64,000 nucleotides of DNA from Pseudomonas psychrophila (lineage in GTDB: Bacteria > Pseudomonadota > Gammaproteobacteria > Pseudomonadales > Pseudomonadaceae): assembly GCF_001043005.1 (NCBI RefSeq), contig NZ_JYKZ01000001.1:1-64000 (forward strand). Direction: 5' to 3'. This document shows, piece by piece, positions 10,826 through 23,217 of this stretch. The notes under the pieces are model-generated. The model was not told where the DNA came from. It worked only from the letters and a program-made list of their open reading frames with translations, and did no database searches. Numbering within the stretch: position 1 is the stretch's first letter; the number at the start of each line of letters is the position of its first letter. Both the position numbers and the translations under genes were made by a program.

Positions 10826-13540
10826 ATGAGCGCCGTAAAAAACACTGAAGTTCGGGACAAGAACAACGCCAGCGACAATAACAAACTGTCCATGCGTGCC
10901 GCTCGGGAAGCCCAGAACGGTCTCTCGGCCACCCTGGCCAATGTACGCGCCACCACCGCAGGTTTGACCGAGCAGGACGCCGCCGAACGCCTGCAAAGCG
11001 ATGGCTACAACGAGGTGGCCCATGACAAGCCGCCTCACGCCTTCGTTCAGTTCATGCTGGCCCTGCATAACCCGTTCATTTATGTACTTCTGACCCTGGG
11101 CGTTATCAGCTTTTTCACCGACTACTGGCTGCCGGAGCGCGATGGCGAAGAAGGTGACCTGACCAAAGTCATCATCATTGGCTTGATGGTCGGCCTCAGC
11201 AGCTTGCTGCGCTTTTGGCAAGAACACCGCTCTGCGAAGTCTGCCGAAGCACTCAAGGCCATGGTCCGCACCACCGCTACTGTTGTTCGGCGAGACAAGA
11301 CCAGCGGAAAAACCTCGGTGCGCGAAGTGCCGATGCGCGAACTGGTCGCCGGCGATATCGTGCAGCTGTCAGCGGGCGACATGATCCCGGCGGACATCCG
11401 CCTGATCGAGTCCCGGGACCTGTTTATCAGCCAGGCCGTGCTCACTGGCGAAGCTTTACCCGTAGAGAAATACGACACCTTGGGGGATGTGACACAAAAG
11501 TCCGCCTCCAGCACCGCGGCTGACCAGAGCAATCTGCTGGACTTGCCCAACATTTGCTTCATGGGCACCAACGTGGTCAGCGGCACGGCCCGAGCCGTGG
11601 TGGTGGCCACCGGTCCACGCACCTACTCCGGCTCGCTGGCCAAGGCAATCGTCGGCTCTCGCACCCAAACCGCGTTCGACCGCGGGGTCAACAGCGTCAG
11701 CTGGCTGCTGATCCGCTTCATGCTGGTCATGGTGCCCATCGTGTTTTTCCTCAATGGGTTCTCAAAGGGCGATTGGGGCGATGCCTTCCTGTTTGCCCTG
11801 GCGGTGGCCGTCGGCCTGACTCCTGAAATGCTGCCCATGATTGTCAGCGCTAACCTGGCCAAGGGCGCTAACGCCATGGCCAAGCGCAAAGTGGTGGTCA
11901 AGCGTTTGAATGCGATTCAGAACTTGGGTTCGATGGATGTGCTGTGCACCGACAAGACCGGCACGCTGACCCAGGACCACATCATCCTTGAGCACCATGT
12001 CGATTCCACCGGCAAACGCGACGAGTCGGTGCTGGCCCTGGCCTGGCTCAACAGCCATCACCAGAGCGGCATACGCAACCTGATGGATCAGGCAGTGGTG
12101 CAGTTTTCCCGGCAGGACCCACAGTTCAACGAACCTCTCAACTACAGCAAGGTGGATGAGCTGCCCTTTGACTTCGTGCGTCGGCGCCTGTCGATCATCG
12201 TCAAGGACACTCGTGGCGACCACCTGATGGTGTGCAAGGGCGCCGTGGAAGAGATGCTGGGCATTGCCACCCATGTGATGGAAGGCGATACCGTCGTCTC
12301 GCTGGATGCTGCTCGCCGCGAACAATTGCTGGCCCTGGCCACCGAGTACAACGAGGATGGTTTCCGCGTGTTGCTGGTCGCCACCCGCGAAATCCCGAAA
12401 GCCCATTCGCACAAGCAATACAACACCGCAGATGAGCGCGATCTGGTGATACGTGGTTTTCTGACCTTCCTTGATCCTCCAAAGGAAACCGCTGGCCCGG
12501 CGATTGCCGCCCTTCAAGATATCGGCGTAGCGGTCAAGGTACTGACCGGCGACAACGCCGTGGTCACCAGCAAGATTTGCCGTCAGGTGGGCCTGGAGCC
12601 AGGTACCCCGCTGCTGGGCCCGCAGATAGAGACAATGGACGACACCGCGCTCCAACTGGAGGTCGAACAGCGCACGGTGTTCGCCAAGCTCACCCCACTG
12701 CAGAAATCCCGGGTGCTCAAAGCCCTACAAGCCAACGGCCACACCGTGGGCTTCCTTGGCGATGGCATCAACGACGCCCCTGCCCTGCGCGATGCCGACG
12801 TAGGCATTTCCGTGGACAGCGGCACGGATATCGCCAAAGAGTCGGCAGACATCATCCTCCTGGAAAAGAGCCTGATGGTGCTGGAAGAAGGTGTGCTAAA
12901 GGGTCGCGAGACCTTCGGTAACATCATGAAGTACCTGAACATGACTGCCAGCTCCAACTTCGGCAACGTGTTCTCAGTACTGGTGGCCAGCGCCTTCATC
13001 CCTTTTCTGCCGATGCTATCGATCCACCTGCTGCTGCAAAACCTGATGTACGACATCTCCCAGCTGGCGTTGCCCTGGGACAAGATGGACAAGGAATACC
13101 TGCAAAAGCCACGCAAGTGGGACGCCAAGAATATCGGGCGCTTCATGATCTGGATCGGGCCAACGTCGTCGATCTTCGACATCACAACGTTCGCCCTGAT
13201 GTGGTACGTGTTCTCGGCCAACAGCGTGGAAATGCAGACCCTGTTCCAGTCCGGCTGGTTTATCGAAGGGTTGCTGTCACAAACCCTGGTGGTCCACATG
13301 CTGCGTACCCGCAAGATCCCGTTCTTCCAGAGCACGGCTGCATGGCCCGTCACCATGATGACCATCATTGTGATTGTGCTGGGGATCTACGTACCGTTCT
13401 CGCCGCTGGGCACCATGGTCGGCCTGGAGCCGCTGCCGCTGTCGTACTTCCCTTGGCTGGTAGGCACCCTCGTCAGCTATTGCTGCGTCGCACAGCTTAT
13501 GAAAACCCTCTACATCCGTCGTTTCAAGCAGTGGTACTGA
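10826..13540 (+). CDS. mgtA: Mg2+-importing P-type ATPase MgtA
   Basis: 904 residues from the ATG at 10826, which has AGGAG at good distance; an in-frame ATG at 10790 lacks one. P3B-type ATPase: TGE motif at about residues 207-209, phosphorylated Asp376 in DKTGTLT, hinge GDGINDAP near 645-652, ten expected membrane segments, and the MgtA/B sequence NLMYDISQLALPWDKMD. It imports Mg2+ across the inner membrane at low external Mg2+. The long structured leader suggests post-initiation control. With the next gene it is inserted between infA and clpA. Confidence 0.95.
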   Translation: MSAVKNTEVRDKNNASDNNKLSMRAAREAQNGLSATLANVRATTAGLTEQDAAERLQSDGYNEVAHDKPPHAFVQFMLALHNPFIYVLLTLGVISFFTDYWLPERDGEEGDLTKVIIIGLMVGLSSLLRFWQEHRSAKSAEALKAMVRTTATVVRRDKTSGKTSVREVPMRELVAGDIVQLSAGDMIPADIRLIESRDLFISQAVLTGEALPVEKYDTLGDVTQKSASSTAADQSNLLDLPNICFMGTNVVSGTARAVVVATGPRTYSGSLAKAIVGSRTQTAFDRGVNSVSWLLIRFMLVMVPIVFFLNGFSKGDWGDAFLFALAVAVGLTPEMLPMIVSANLAKGANAMAKRKVVVKRLNAIQNLGSMDVLCTDKTGTLTQDHIILEHHVDSTGKRDESVLALAWLNSHHQSGIRNLMDQAVVQFSRQDPQFNEPLNYSKVDELPFDFVRRRLSIIVKDTRGDHLMVCKGAVEEMLGIATHVMEGDTVVSLDAARREQLLALATEYNEDGFRVLLVATREIPKAHSHKQYNTADERDLVIRGFLTFLDPPKETAGPAIAALQDIGVAVKVLTGDNAVVTSKICRQVGLEPGTPLLGPQIETMDDTALQLEVEQRTVFAKLTPLQKSRVLKALQANGHTVGFLGDGINDAPALRDADVGISVDSGTDIAKESADIILLEKSLMVLEEGVLKGRETFGNIMKYLNMTASSNFGNVFSVLVASAFIPFLPMLSIHLLLQNLMYDISQLALPWDKMDKEYLQKPRKWDAKNIGRFMIWIGPTSSIFDITTFALMWYVFSANSVEMQTLFQSGWFIEGLLSQTLVVHMLRTRKIPFFQSTAAWPVTMMTIIVIVLGIYVPFSPLGTMVGLEPLPLSYFPWLVGTLVSYCCVAQLMKTLYIRRFKQWY

Positions 13541-13550
13541 CTTGAATCGC

Positions 13551-13582
13551 CATGGGCTGGTGCAGCACTGCGCCAGCCCATG
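13551..13582 (+). promoter_or_regulatory. Hairpin between mgtA and the Na/Pi transporter gene
   Basis: CATGGGCTGG (13551-13560) pairs perfectly with CCAGCCCATG (13573-13582). Without a T-run this may be an RNA-processing or partial attenuation site rather than a full terminator, so read-through from mgtA is plausible. Confidence 0.5.
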
Positions 13583-13635
13583 CCTTCGTATTACGACCTC
13601 GTAAAACATGAATGTTTGTTCTGTGGAGATTCCTC

Positions 13636-15273
13636 ATGTCGGGAACCACTCTGTTACTCAATCTCGCGGGCGCCATCGCACTTTTGCTGTGGGGCACCCA
13701 TATGATTTCTACCGCCCTGCTACGTGGATTCGGTACTCAACTGCGCAACTGGATGGGGCGCAACCTCAATAACCGCTGGATGGCGCTGATCTCCGGGATT
13801 GGTATCACCGGCGTACTGCAAAGCAGTACGGCGGTCAGCTTGATGGCAACCTCGTTCACCGCCGCGGGCACCCTGAGCCTGGCACCCGCCCTGGCAGTGA
13901 TGCTGGGGGCCAACATCGGCTCGACCTTAGTGGTGCAACTTCTGAGTTTCGATACCTCGCTGGCGATGCCTGTCATCTTGCTGGTGGGCTTTATCGTCTT
14001 TCGCCTGCGCGATGATTCGCGCCATGAAAGCGTGGGCTGCGCACTGATTGGCCTGGGCCTGATGCTATTGGCCCTGGGCTTGCTCAGCGCCAGCCTGGGC
14101 CACATGGAAGCAACCTCGGTGTTTCGCGCCGTAATGCAAAGTCTGGAAGGTGACGTGATCATTGCGGTGGTCGCCGCCGTGCTGCTGACCTGGATCTGCC
14201 ACTCCAGCGTCGCGGTCGTGCTGCTTATCGCCTCTTTGGCAGGCGCTGGCATGATGACCCCGACCACCGCCATCGCCCTGATGCTCGGCGCCAATATCGG
14301 CGGCGCCTTGCCATCCGTGATGAGTGCCAGCTCGCCAGTAGCGCGACGCCTGCCCGTGGGCAACCTGTTGATCCGCCTGCTAGGCACCTTGGCATTGCTG
14401 CCATGCCTGCCGCTGATGGCCACCTACGTGGCCAGCACCGATATCGGTCTCGCGCAGTGGGTCGTGTACCTGCACACCGCGTTCAATCTGCTGCTGGCAG
14501 TGGTGTTTATCGGTTTGACCGAGCCTTGCGCTCGCCTGCTGACCCGCCTGTTTGCACAGCAGGAGCCGCCAGCAGACCCGGGCATGCCGCAATATCTGGA
14601 CGAGGCCGGGCTGGAAGTCGCCAATATCGGGCTGTCAAATAGCGTACGGGAAGCCTTGCGTCTGGCGGACATGACATCCCTGATGCTTAACCAGGTCTTG
14701 CAGTTGTTCGAGAAGCCTGACCAGCAGACGATGGATAAGGTGCGCCAACTGGATCACTCCGTGGACCTGCTCAGTGCGGCGATCCGCGCTTATCTTGCCG
14801 ACATTGGCCAGGATGGCCTGAGCGATGCCGATGCGGACCGCGCCCAGGAAGTCCTGATGTTTGTGATCAACCTGGAGCATGCCGGTGACATCCTCAACAA
14901 CCTGGCGCAGCTCGCTATTCGCAGGACTCGCCGGGGTGAACGCTTCTCTTCGTTCGAGCTGATTCACATCCAGGCCATGCACCTGGCCCTGCTGGACAGC
15001 CTGAACCTGGCCATTACTGCGTTTCTACGCGAAGACGTAGCCGCGGCTGACACCCTGATCAGCCACAAGGAAACCATGCGCAAGCTGGAAGCAAGAGCCA
15101 GCCGTGAGCACTTTCGCAAGCTGCAAAATGACAAGACGGCATGGGCAGAATCAGGGGATATCTTTCAGCGTGTGCTGCGCGACTACCGTCGTGTTCATCA
15201 CCATATAGCCGCCCTTGGCTACCCGGTGCTGGAGCGCAACGCCGAGCATGCGCCAAACCCGATCCTGATCTAA
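13636..15273 (+). CDS. Na/Pi cotransporter family protein (NptA/YjbB type)
   Basis: 545 residues from the ATG at 13636, with GGAG at 13624-13627; an upstream in-frame codon at 13612 is less likely. Two Na/Pi-cotransporter repeats are present, each with the helix-hairpin signature (LQSSTAVSLMATSF and CHSSVAVVLLIASL). A cytoplasmic PhoU-like helical domain follows from about residue 340. From memory, E. coli YjbB of this family exports phosphate when overproduced. The gene lies 95 bases after mgtA in the same direction, so magnesium and phosphate handling may be coordinated. Transport direction is not visible in the sequence. Confidence 0.88.
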   Translation: MSGTTLLLNLAGAIALLLWGTHMISTALLRGFGTQLRNWMGRNLNNRWMALISGIGITGVLQSSTAVSLMATSFTAAGTLSLAPALAVMLGANIGSTLVVQLLSFDTSLAMPVILLVGFIVFRLRDDSRHESVGCALIGLGLMLLALGLLSASLGHMEATSVFRAVMQSLEGDVIIAVVAAVLLTWICHSSVAVVLLIASLAGAGMMTPTTAIALMLGANIGGALPSVMSASSPVARRLPVGNLLIRLLGTLALLPCLPLMATYVASTDIGLAQWVVYLHTAFNLLLAVVFIGLTEPCARLLTRLFAQQEPPADPGMPQYLDEAGLEVANIGLSNSVREALRLADMTSLMLNQVLQLFEKPDQQTMDKVRQLDHSVDLLSAAIRAYLADIGQDGLSDADADRAQEVLMFVINLEHAGDILNNLAQLAIRRTRRGERFSSFELIHIQAMHLALLDSLNLAITAFLREDVAAADTLISHKETMRKLEARASREHFRKLQNDKTAWAESGDIFQRVLRDYRRVHHHIAALGYPVLERNAEHAPNPILI

Positions 15274-15283
15274 CTCCAGACAG

Positions 15284-15312
15284 CAAAAAGGCGCCCGAAG
15301 GCGCCTTTTTTT
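15284..15312. terminator. Bidirectional terminator between the Na/Pi gene and clpA
   Basis: AAAAAGGCGCC-CGAA-GGCGCCTTTTTTT: an A-run on one side and a T-run on the other serve two convergent genes. Confidence 0.9.
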
Positions 15313-15326
15313 ACTGCGTAACTACA

Positions 15327-17597
15327 TCAAGCCATTTCGACTGAGGTTTCATACTCGAAGGTCAACTCGCCGTTCTCCAGGTCGATGTGTACGACACCGC
15401 CATGGTCGGCCAGCTCACCAAAGAGAATCTCTTCGGCCAAAGGACGCTTGATCTTGTCCTGGATCAAACGCGCCATCGGACGTGCGCCCATCAGTGCGTC
15501 ATAGCCACCCGCCGCCAACCAGCCGCGCGCCGCATCCGATACTTCAAGCTGCACATGCTTGTCTTCGAGCTGTGCTTGCAGTTCGGTAAGGAACTTGTCC
15601 ACCACATGCTTGATCACTTCATGACTGAGGCGACCAAACTGAATGATGGTGTCCAGACGGTTACGGAACTCGGGAGTGAAGCTCTTCTTGATCGCTTCCA
15701 TTGCATCGGAAGCATGATCCTGATGGGTAAACCCGATCGAAGCCCGAGAAGCCGTTTCAGCCCCCGCGTTGGTAGTCATGATGACGATTACATTGCGGAA
15801 ATCCGCCTTGCGCCCGTTGTTATCGGTCAGCGTGCCGTGGTCCATGACCTGCAACAGCAGGTTAAAGACCTCAGGGTGGGCCTTCTCGATCTCATCGAGC
15901 AACAACACACAATGAGGCTGCTTGGTGATGGCTTCCGTCAGCAAACCACCCTGATCGAAACCAACATAGCCTGGAGGCGCACCGATCAGACGCGATACGG
16001 TGTGGCGCTCCATGTACTCGGACATGTCGAAACGGATCAGCTCGATCCCCAACGCCTTGGCCAACTGGCGCGCAGCCTCGGTTTTACCGACACCGGTTGG
16101 CCCTGCGAACAGGAACGAACCCACAGGTTTGTCGGGTGACTTGAGGCCGGCACGGGACAGCTTGATCGCGGTGGACAACGAGTCAATCGCGGCATCCTGA
16201 CCGAACACGGTCAAGCGCAGGTCGCGTTCAAGGTTGCGCAACAGCTCCTTGTCGGAGACGGAGACGTGTTTAGGCGGAATACGGGCGATTTTCGCCACGA
16301 TGTCTTCAACCTGAGCAACTTCAATACGCTTGACCCGGCTCTCGACCGGCTGCAGGCGCTGGTATGCACCCGCCTCGTCGATCACATCAATGGCTTTGTC
16401 GGGCATGTGCCGATCATTGATATAGCGCGAAGCCAGCTCAGCCGCTGCACGCAGGGCCTCATCGCTGTATTCGATACCGTGATGCTGCTCAAAGCGGCCT
16501 TTAAGCCCGCGCAGAATGCCAATGGTGTCTTCAACCGAAGGCTCGGACACATCGACTTTCTGGAAACGTCGCGCCAGGGCACGATCTTTCTCGAAAATTC
16601 CGCGAAATTCCTGGAACGTAGTGGAGCCAATGCAACGAATGTCGCCCGAAGACAACAGAGGTTTAAGCAGGTTGGAAGCATCCATCACGCCGCCGGAAGC
16701 CGCGCCAGCACCGATAATGGTGTGGATTTCGTCGATAAACAGAATCGCTTGCGGACGCTTTTTCAGCTCGCCGAGCAACGCCTTGAAGCGCTTCTCGAAG
16801 TCACCGCGGTATTTGGTACCCGCCAGCAACGCGCCCAGATCAAGGGAGTAGACGATGCTGTTAGCCAGCAGGTCAGGCACTTGATTGTCGACGATGCGCT
16901 TGGCCAGACCTTCGGCAATCGCGGTTTTACCCACACCGGCCTCACCGACCAGCAGGGGATTGTTTTTGCGACGACGCGCCAGGATTTGCGCAACGCGCTC
17001 AACTTCCATTTCGCGCCCTACCAGAGGATCGATACGACCCTGGCGGGCCAGCTCGTTCAGATTGCTGGCGTAGGCATCCAGTGGATTGCTTGAAGACGAC
17101 GACTCGCCACCCTCTTCGTCCTGCATCTCATGATCGCTGTCAGTGTGATCGCCATGCCCCGGTACCTTGGAAATGCCGTGGGCAATAAAGTTGACCACAT
17201 CAATGCGCGCCACGCTCTGCTGCTTGAGCAGGAACACAGCCTGGCTTTCCTGCTCGCTGAAGATGGCAACCAGTACATTGGCGCCCGTCACTTCACGCTT
17301 GCCGGAACTCTGCACGTGGAAGACGGCACGCTGCAAGACACGCTGAAAACCCAGGGTTGGCTGCGTTTCGCGGTCTTCGTCGTGGACAGGGATAAGGGGA
17401 GTTGTGGAGTCAATAAACTCTTGCAGGTCATGCTTGAGTTTGTCGAGGTTTGCGCCACAGGCGCGTAGAACGGTTGCGGCCGCCTCATTATCCAAAAGCG
17501 CTAAAAGGAGATGCTCAACCGTCATGAACTCATGACGTTTGGAGCGGGCTTCCTTGAAGGCAAGATTGAGGGTGACTTCGAGCTCGCGATTTAACAT
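15327..17597 (-). CDS. clpA: ATP-dependent Clp protease ATP-binding subunit ClpA
   Basis: 756 residues. The N-domain repeats bind ClpS. Two AAA+ modules carry Walker A sequences GEAGVGKT (about residue 215) and GPTGVGKT (about 495). An IGF loop (RASIGFTH) near residue 615 is the ClpP docking tripeptide. ClpA unfolds N-degron and other substrates for ClpP. It lies 29 bases after clpS on the same strand. Confidence 0.97.
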   Translation of the reverse strand: MLNRELEVTLNLAFKEARSKRHEFMTVEHLLLALLDNEAAATVLRACGANLDKLKHDLQEFIDSTTPLIPVHDEDRETQPTLGFQRVLQRAVFHVQSSGKREVTGANVLVAIFSEQESQAVFLLKQQSVARIDVVNFIAHGISKVPGHGDHTDSDHEMQDEEGGESSSSSNPLDAYASNLNELARQGRIDPLVGREMEVERVAQILARRRKNNPLLVGEAGVGKTAIAEGLAKRIVDNQVPDLLANSIVYSLDLGALLAGTKYRGDFEKRFKALLGELKKRPQAILFIDEIHTIIGAGAASGGVMDASNLLKPLLSSGDIRCIGSTTFQEFRGIFEKDRALARRFQKVDVSEPSVEDTIGILRGLKGRFEQHHGIEYSDEALRAAAELASRYINDRHMPDKAIDVIDEAGAYQRLQPVESRVKRIEVAQVEDIVAKIARIPPKHVSVSDKELLRNLERDLRLTVFGQDAAIDSLSTAIKLSRAGLKSPDKPVGSFLFAGPTGVGKTEAARQLAKALGIELIRFDMSEYMERHTVSRLIGAPPGYVGFDQGGLLTEAITKQPHCVLLLDEIEKAHPEVFNLLLQVMDHGTLTDNNGRKADFRNVIVIMTTNAGAETASRASIGFTHQDHASDAMEAIKKSFTPEFRNRLDTIIQFGRLSHEVIKHVVDKFLTELQAQLEDKHVQLEVSDAARGWLAAGGYDALMGARPMARLIQDKIKRPLAEEILFGELADHGGVVHIDLENGELTFEYETSVEMA

Positions 17598-17626
17598 GGC
17601 TTCACCTCATACCCAAGTGGTCGGCG

Positions 17627-17989
17627 TTAACCGTCCTTCTCGATTTCACAGAGTAGCGGATGCTGGCTTTCGCGTGCGTACTGGTTTACCTGCGCTGCCT
17701 TGGTCTCGGCGATGTCGCGGGTATAGATGCCGCACACAGCCCGTCCTTCTGTATGGACGGCCAGCATGACCTTGGTCGCCAATTCGCGATTCAAGTTAAA
17801 AAACGCCTCAAGGATTTCGACAACAAAATCCATGGGAGTGTAGTCATCATTAAATAAAACCACCTTGTACATCGGTGGCGCCTGAAGCGCAGGCTTAGCC
17901 TCTTGCACAGCCAAGCCAGCGGAGTCTTCGTCATCAAAATCTGGATGATCCTGATTGAATGTTAGTCGAGTCTGGCTGATTGCATGCAT
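17627..17989 (-). CDS. clpS: N-degron adaptor ClpS
   Basis: 120 residues from [13 protein letters not shown]. The core [20 protein letters not shown], with the NDDYTPM loop, forms the pocket for N-terminal Leu, Phe, Trp or Tyr. It delivers such substrates to ClpA, and it completes the local pathway with aat and bpt. The open frame continues 19 codons upstream, but homologues start here. Confidence 0.96.
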   Translation of the reverse strand: MHAISQTRLTFNQDHPDFDDEDSAGLAVQEAKPALQAPPMYKVVLFNDDYTPMDFVVEILEAFFNLNRELATKVMLAVHTEGRAVCGIYTRDIAETKAAQVNQYARESQHPLLCEIEKDG

Positions 17990-18217
17990 GGAAAAAAAGG
18001 TTCGTCGTAGGTTGTGCAGATACAGTGATGGAGGCAAACGTGTCAAATTTCAACCGCGCCGCCGCGTGACCTTGACTATCGGTAAAACGGTGTTACAACC
18101 ATTAGTGCCCACAGTGGGAAAAATGGTCCGCACAGTCAACCATAATTACTGGTTTCTGTGCGAGTGAACTGGATGATACTCCAGTGATGGAGTTGTTTGC
18201 AGCAGAGGGATATGAGT
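17990..18217 (+). promoter_or_regulatory. clpS/cspD divergent region with leader hairpins
   Basis: Upstream of cspD two inverted repeats could fold in the mRNA: CGCACAG/CTGTGCG at 18129-18135 and 18156-18162, and ACTGGA-TGATAC-TCCAGT at 18168-18185. The second ends about 20 bases before the ribosome-binding site (AGAGG at 18204-18208). Cold-shock mRNAs often use such leader structure. Confidence 0.35.
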
Positions 18218-18496
18218 ATGCAAGGCAAGGTCAAGTGGTTCAACAACGCGAAAGGCTTCGGCTTTATTAATACGCAAGCCAAGGAAGGCATCGACGAACA
18301 CGGAAACACGATCGACTTTTTTGCACATTTTTCAGCAATCCAGATGGATGGTTACAAGACTCTCAAGGCCGGCCAGCCTGTGAGCTTCGAAATAACCCAG
18401 GGTCCCAAGGGCCTGCATGCTGTGGCGATCACCAACGCTGAGGCTCCCGCCCTTGCCCCGGCGGCTGCGCAAGAGATAACCAGCCTCTCGGTCTGA
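18218..18496 (+). CDS. cspD: Cold-shock domain protein CspD
   Basis: 92 residues from [10 protein letters not shown]; a start two codons earlier (18212) is too close to the AGAGG site. RNP1 (KGFGFI) and RNP2 (DFFAHF) single-stranded nucleic-acid-binding motifs are present. The segment between them is about eight residues longer than in the CspD proteins I remember ([15 protein letters not shown]). In E. coli CspD inhibits replication in stationary phase. Divergent from clpS, as usual in Pseudomonas. Confidence 0.9.
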   Translation: MQGKVKWFNNAKGFGFINTQAKEGIDEHGNTIDFFAHFSAIQMDGYKTLKAGQPVSFEITQGPKGLHAVAITNAEAPALAPAAAQEITSLSV

Positions 18497-18513
18497 ACGG
18501 ACCGACCCGCAGC

Positions 18514-18557
18514 AAAAAAACCGGCCGATTCAATCACTCGAATCGGCCGGTTTTTTT
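18514..18557. terminator. Bidirectional terminator between cspD and icd
   Basis: AAAAAAACCGGCCGATTC on one side, GAATCGGCCGGTTTTTTT on the other, with a short loop. It serves both convergent genes. Confidence 0.93.
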
Positions 18558-18570
18558 ATGCCCGATCCGT

Positions 18571-19827
18571 TTACATATGTGCGATCAGGGCATCACCGAA
18601 GCCCGATGATGAAACCAGCGTAGCGCCATCCATCAACCGCTCGAAATCGTAGGTCACGGTTTTGGCCGAAATTGCACCATTGGTCCCCTTGATGATCAAG
18701 TCGGCAGCCTCCACCCAGCCCATATGCCGCAGCATCATTTCGGCAGAAAGGATCAAGGAGCCCGGATTGACCTGATCCTTGCCCGCGTACTTGGGCGCCG
18801 TGCCGTGGGTAGCCTCGAACATGGCTATGGTGTCAGACAGGTTGGCCCCCGGCGCAATGCCAATGCCCCCCACTTCAGCGGCCAAGGCGTCGGACAGGTA
18901 GTCACCGTTAAGGTTAAGCGTCGCAATCACGTCATATTCTGCAGGGCGCAACAGGATTTGCTGAAGCATGGCGTCTGCTATGGCGTCTTTGACAATCACG
19001 TTACGCCCGGTTTTCGGATTCTTGAACTGCATCCACGGGCCACCGTCAAGCAAGGTCGCGCCAAACTCCTCAGCCGCCACTTCGTAGGCCCATTCCTTGA
19101 AGGCCCCTTCGGTGAACTTCATGATGTTGCCTTTATGCACGATGGTCAGCGATTCGCGGTCGTTATCCACCACATACTGCAGCGCCTTGCGCGCCAGGCG
19201 CTGGGTACCCTCTTTGGACACTGGCTTGACCCCAATCCCGCAATCCTGGTCGAAACGGATCTTGGTCACGCCCATTTCTTCTTTCAGGAACTTGATCACC
19301 TTGATCGCTTCGGGCGAACCGGCCTTCCATTCGATCCCGGCATAAATGTCTTCGGAATTTTCACGAAAGATCGTCATGTCGACGTCGCCAGGCTTTTTAA
19401 CCGGGCTGGGCACGCCTTCAAACCAGCGCACCGGGCGCAGGCATACATACAGATCAAGCTGTTGGCGCAGGGCAACGTTGAGCGAACGAATTCCGCCACC
19501 CACCGGGGTTGTCAGCGGACCTTTGATCGAGACCACGTAATCCTTCACTGCATCCAGGGTTTCCTGAGGCAGCCAAGTGTCCTGATCATAGACCTGGGTG
19601 GCTTTCTCCCCCGCATAGACTTCCATCCAGGAAATCTTGCGCTTGCCAGCGTAGGCCTTGCTCACCGCCGCATCCACGACCTTGATCATTACCGGGCTGA
19701 TATCGACACCGATGCCATCCCCTTCTATATAGGGAATGATGGGGTTATCGGGAACATTGAGAGAGTGGTCGGCGTTGACGGTGATTTTCTCACCTGCGGC
19801 TGGAACCTTGATCTTGTTGTATCCCAT
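18571..19827 (-). CDS. icd: NADP-dependent isocitrate dehydrogenase, dimeric type
   Basis: 418 residues from MGYNKIKVP; the frame runs 28 codons further upstream without support. It oxidises isocitrate to 2-oxoglutarate in the TCA cycle. [13 protein letters not shown] contains Ser115, which corresponds to the E. coli Ser113 phosphorylated by AceK when the glyoxylate shunt is needed. It lies divergent from the unrelated monomeric enzyme gene idh, the usual Pseudomonas pair. Confidence 0.96.
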   Translation of the reverse strand: MGYNKIKVPAAGEKITVNADHSLNVPDNPIIPYIEGDGIGVDISPVMIKVVDAAVSKAYAGKRKISWMEVYAGEKATQVYDQDTWLPQETLDAVKDYVVSIKGPLTTPVGGGIRSLNVALRQQLDLYVCLRPVRWFEGVPSPVKKPGDVDMTIFRENSEDIYAGIEWKAGSPEAIKVIKFLKEEMGVTKIRFDQDCGIGVKPVSKEGTQRLARKALQYVVDNDRESLTIVHKGNIMKFTEGAFKEWAYEVAAEEFGATLLDGGPWMQFKNPKTGRNVIVKDAIADAMLQQILLRPAEYDVIATLNLNGDYLSDALAAEVGGIGIAPGANLSDTIAMFEATHGTAPKYAGKDQVNPGSLILSAEMMLRHMGWVEAADLIIKGTNGAISAKTVTYDFERLMDGATLVSSSGFGDALIAHM

Positions 19828-20070
19828 GCTGAACTCCATTTGTGGGTGGAACATCATGCCGGCCCCGAGCGTAACCCAGTTAAATCGACACGCAAACTTA
19901 ATGTTCCGCACACACCGCTCCAGCCGCTGCCAACCGCCCTGACAACCCCGTAAACAGGGGATAAAACGCCAAAAATCAGGGCATTTTGACGCAGTGTCTT
20001 AGACCAATGGATGATTCGTGATAAGCGCCACCCCTCGCAGCAACCTTAGTGACCTATGTATACTGCGCCG

Positions 20071-20208
20071 GTGACCACGGAGTCACAGTGAAACACCTAC
20101 TGGAATGAGTCTTTCAGGCCTAGAAAGGCTGAGCCGTTACCCCGGTTCGACCGCTTGACGCTCTACTGATGCATTCACATCACCGCGAAGAACCTCGACT
20201 TTCGGCTC
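20071..20208 (+). promoter_or_regulatory. Structured leader upstream of idh
   Basis: The 463-base gap between icd and idh holds a cluster of potential stems just before idh: GTGAC-CACGGA-GTCAC (20071-20086), GCCT-AGAA-AGGC (20118-20129), CGGT-TCG-ACCG (20143-20153) and a long-range GAGCCG (20131-20136) with CGGCTC (20203-20208). A TATACT box at 20059-20064 could be the -10. I recall a published conserved RNA called icd-II upstream of isocitrate dehydrogenase genes; whether this is it needs a covariance search. The rest of the gap shows nothing clear. Confidence 0.45.
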
Positions 20209-20284
20209 ATTGTTCCCCGTGAACGAAAGCGCCTACCCTGCGCATCTCGAGAATCTGAGCACGCTCAGCAAAGAAGAGAGTTAA

Positions 20285-22516
<2,232 letters not shown>

Positions 22517-22531
22517 GAGCAACAGGCAACA

Positions 22532-22569
22532 CCACAGACCCCGGCCCACGACGCCGGGGTTTGTGTTTT
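22532..22569 (+). terminator. Terminator of idh
   Basis: ACCCCGGC (22538-22545) pairs with GCCGGGGT (22553-22560), followed by a T-rich tract. Confidence 0.85.
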
Positions 22570-22587
22570 ATAGATGAACACAAAACC

Positions 22588-22685
22588 TGTGGGAGCGAGC
22601 CTGCTCGCGAAGATCGTTAAGGACAGAGTATTTAGTGGATAATCGCGGTGCTCTTGATATTTTCGCGAGCTGGCTCGCTCCCACA
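22588..22685. repeat. REP-type inverted pair (GAGCCTG variant)
   Basis: TGTGGGAGCGAGCCTGCTC at the left and its complement at the right, about 50 bases apart, in the idh/Nudix gap. Confidence 0.9.
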
Positions 22686-22711
22686 GCTTAATCACCCTCG
22701 AGAACACCCCC

Positions 22712-23158
22712 ATGGAATGGAAACCCCACATCACCGTCGCCACTGTCGTTGAAGACAATGGCCGCTTTCTGATGGTTGAAGAACTCAAGCGCGACCGCGC
22801 AGTACTCAACCAACCGGCCGGGCATCTGGACCCGAACGAGAGCCTGATCGAGGCCGCCATCCGCGAAACCCTCGAAGAAACCGGTTACGACGTCGAATTG
22901 TCCGGCGTGATTGGCATCTACCTTTACACCGCTCCCAGCAATGGCGTGACCTACCAGCGCATCTGCTTTGCCGGCAAGGCCGTCAAACACCACCCCGACT
23001 ACCCACTAGACACCGGCATCATTGGCCCGCTCTGGCTGACCCGTGACGAGCTGATCGCCCAGCGCGAACGGTGGCGCAGCGAGCTGACCCTGCAGTGCGT
23101 CGACGATTATCTGGCCGGTAAACTGTTCGACCTGACGTTAATCCGCCCTTCGGTTTAG
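22712..23158 (+). CDS. nudJ: Nudix hydrolase, NudJ type
   Basis: 148 residues. The complete Nudix box G-x5-E-x7-RE-x2-EE-x-G is seen around residues 38-60 (GHLDPNESLIEAAIRETLEE). NudJ proteins hydrolyse pyrimidine diphosphate or thiamin pyrophosphate-like substrates and need Mg2+. It is located directly before mnmA, as in E. coli and Pseudomonas. The exact substrate cannot be read from the sequence. Confidence 0.88.
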   Translation: MEWKPHITVATVVEDNGRFLMVEELKRDRAVLNQPAGHLDPNESLIEAAIRETLEETGYDVELSGVIGIYLYTAPSNGVTYQRICFAGKAVKHHPDYPLDTGIIGPLWLTRDELIAQRERWRSELTLQCVDDYLAGKLFDLTLIRPSV

Positions 23159-23217
23159 CCTTGAGCGCTCGGGCCTGCTAGAATCGCGTCCTTTTTCAAG
23201 ACACTCATTGAATCCTT

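Noticed and set aside
20141..20153. GGTTCGA as a tRNA T-arm
   Set aside because: No cloverleaf can be built around it; it is the loop of a small hairpin in the idh leader.
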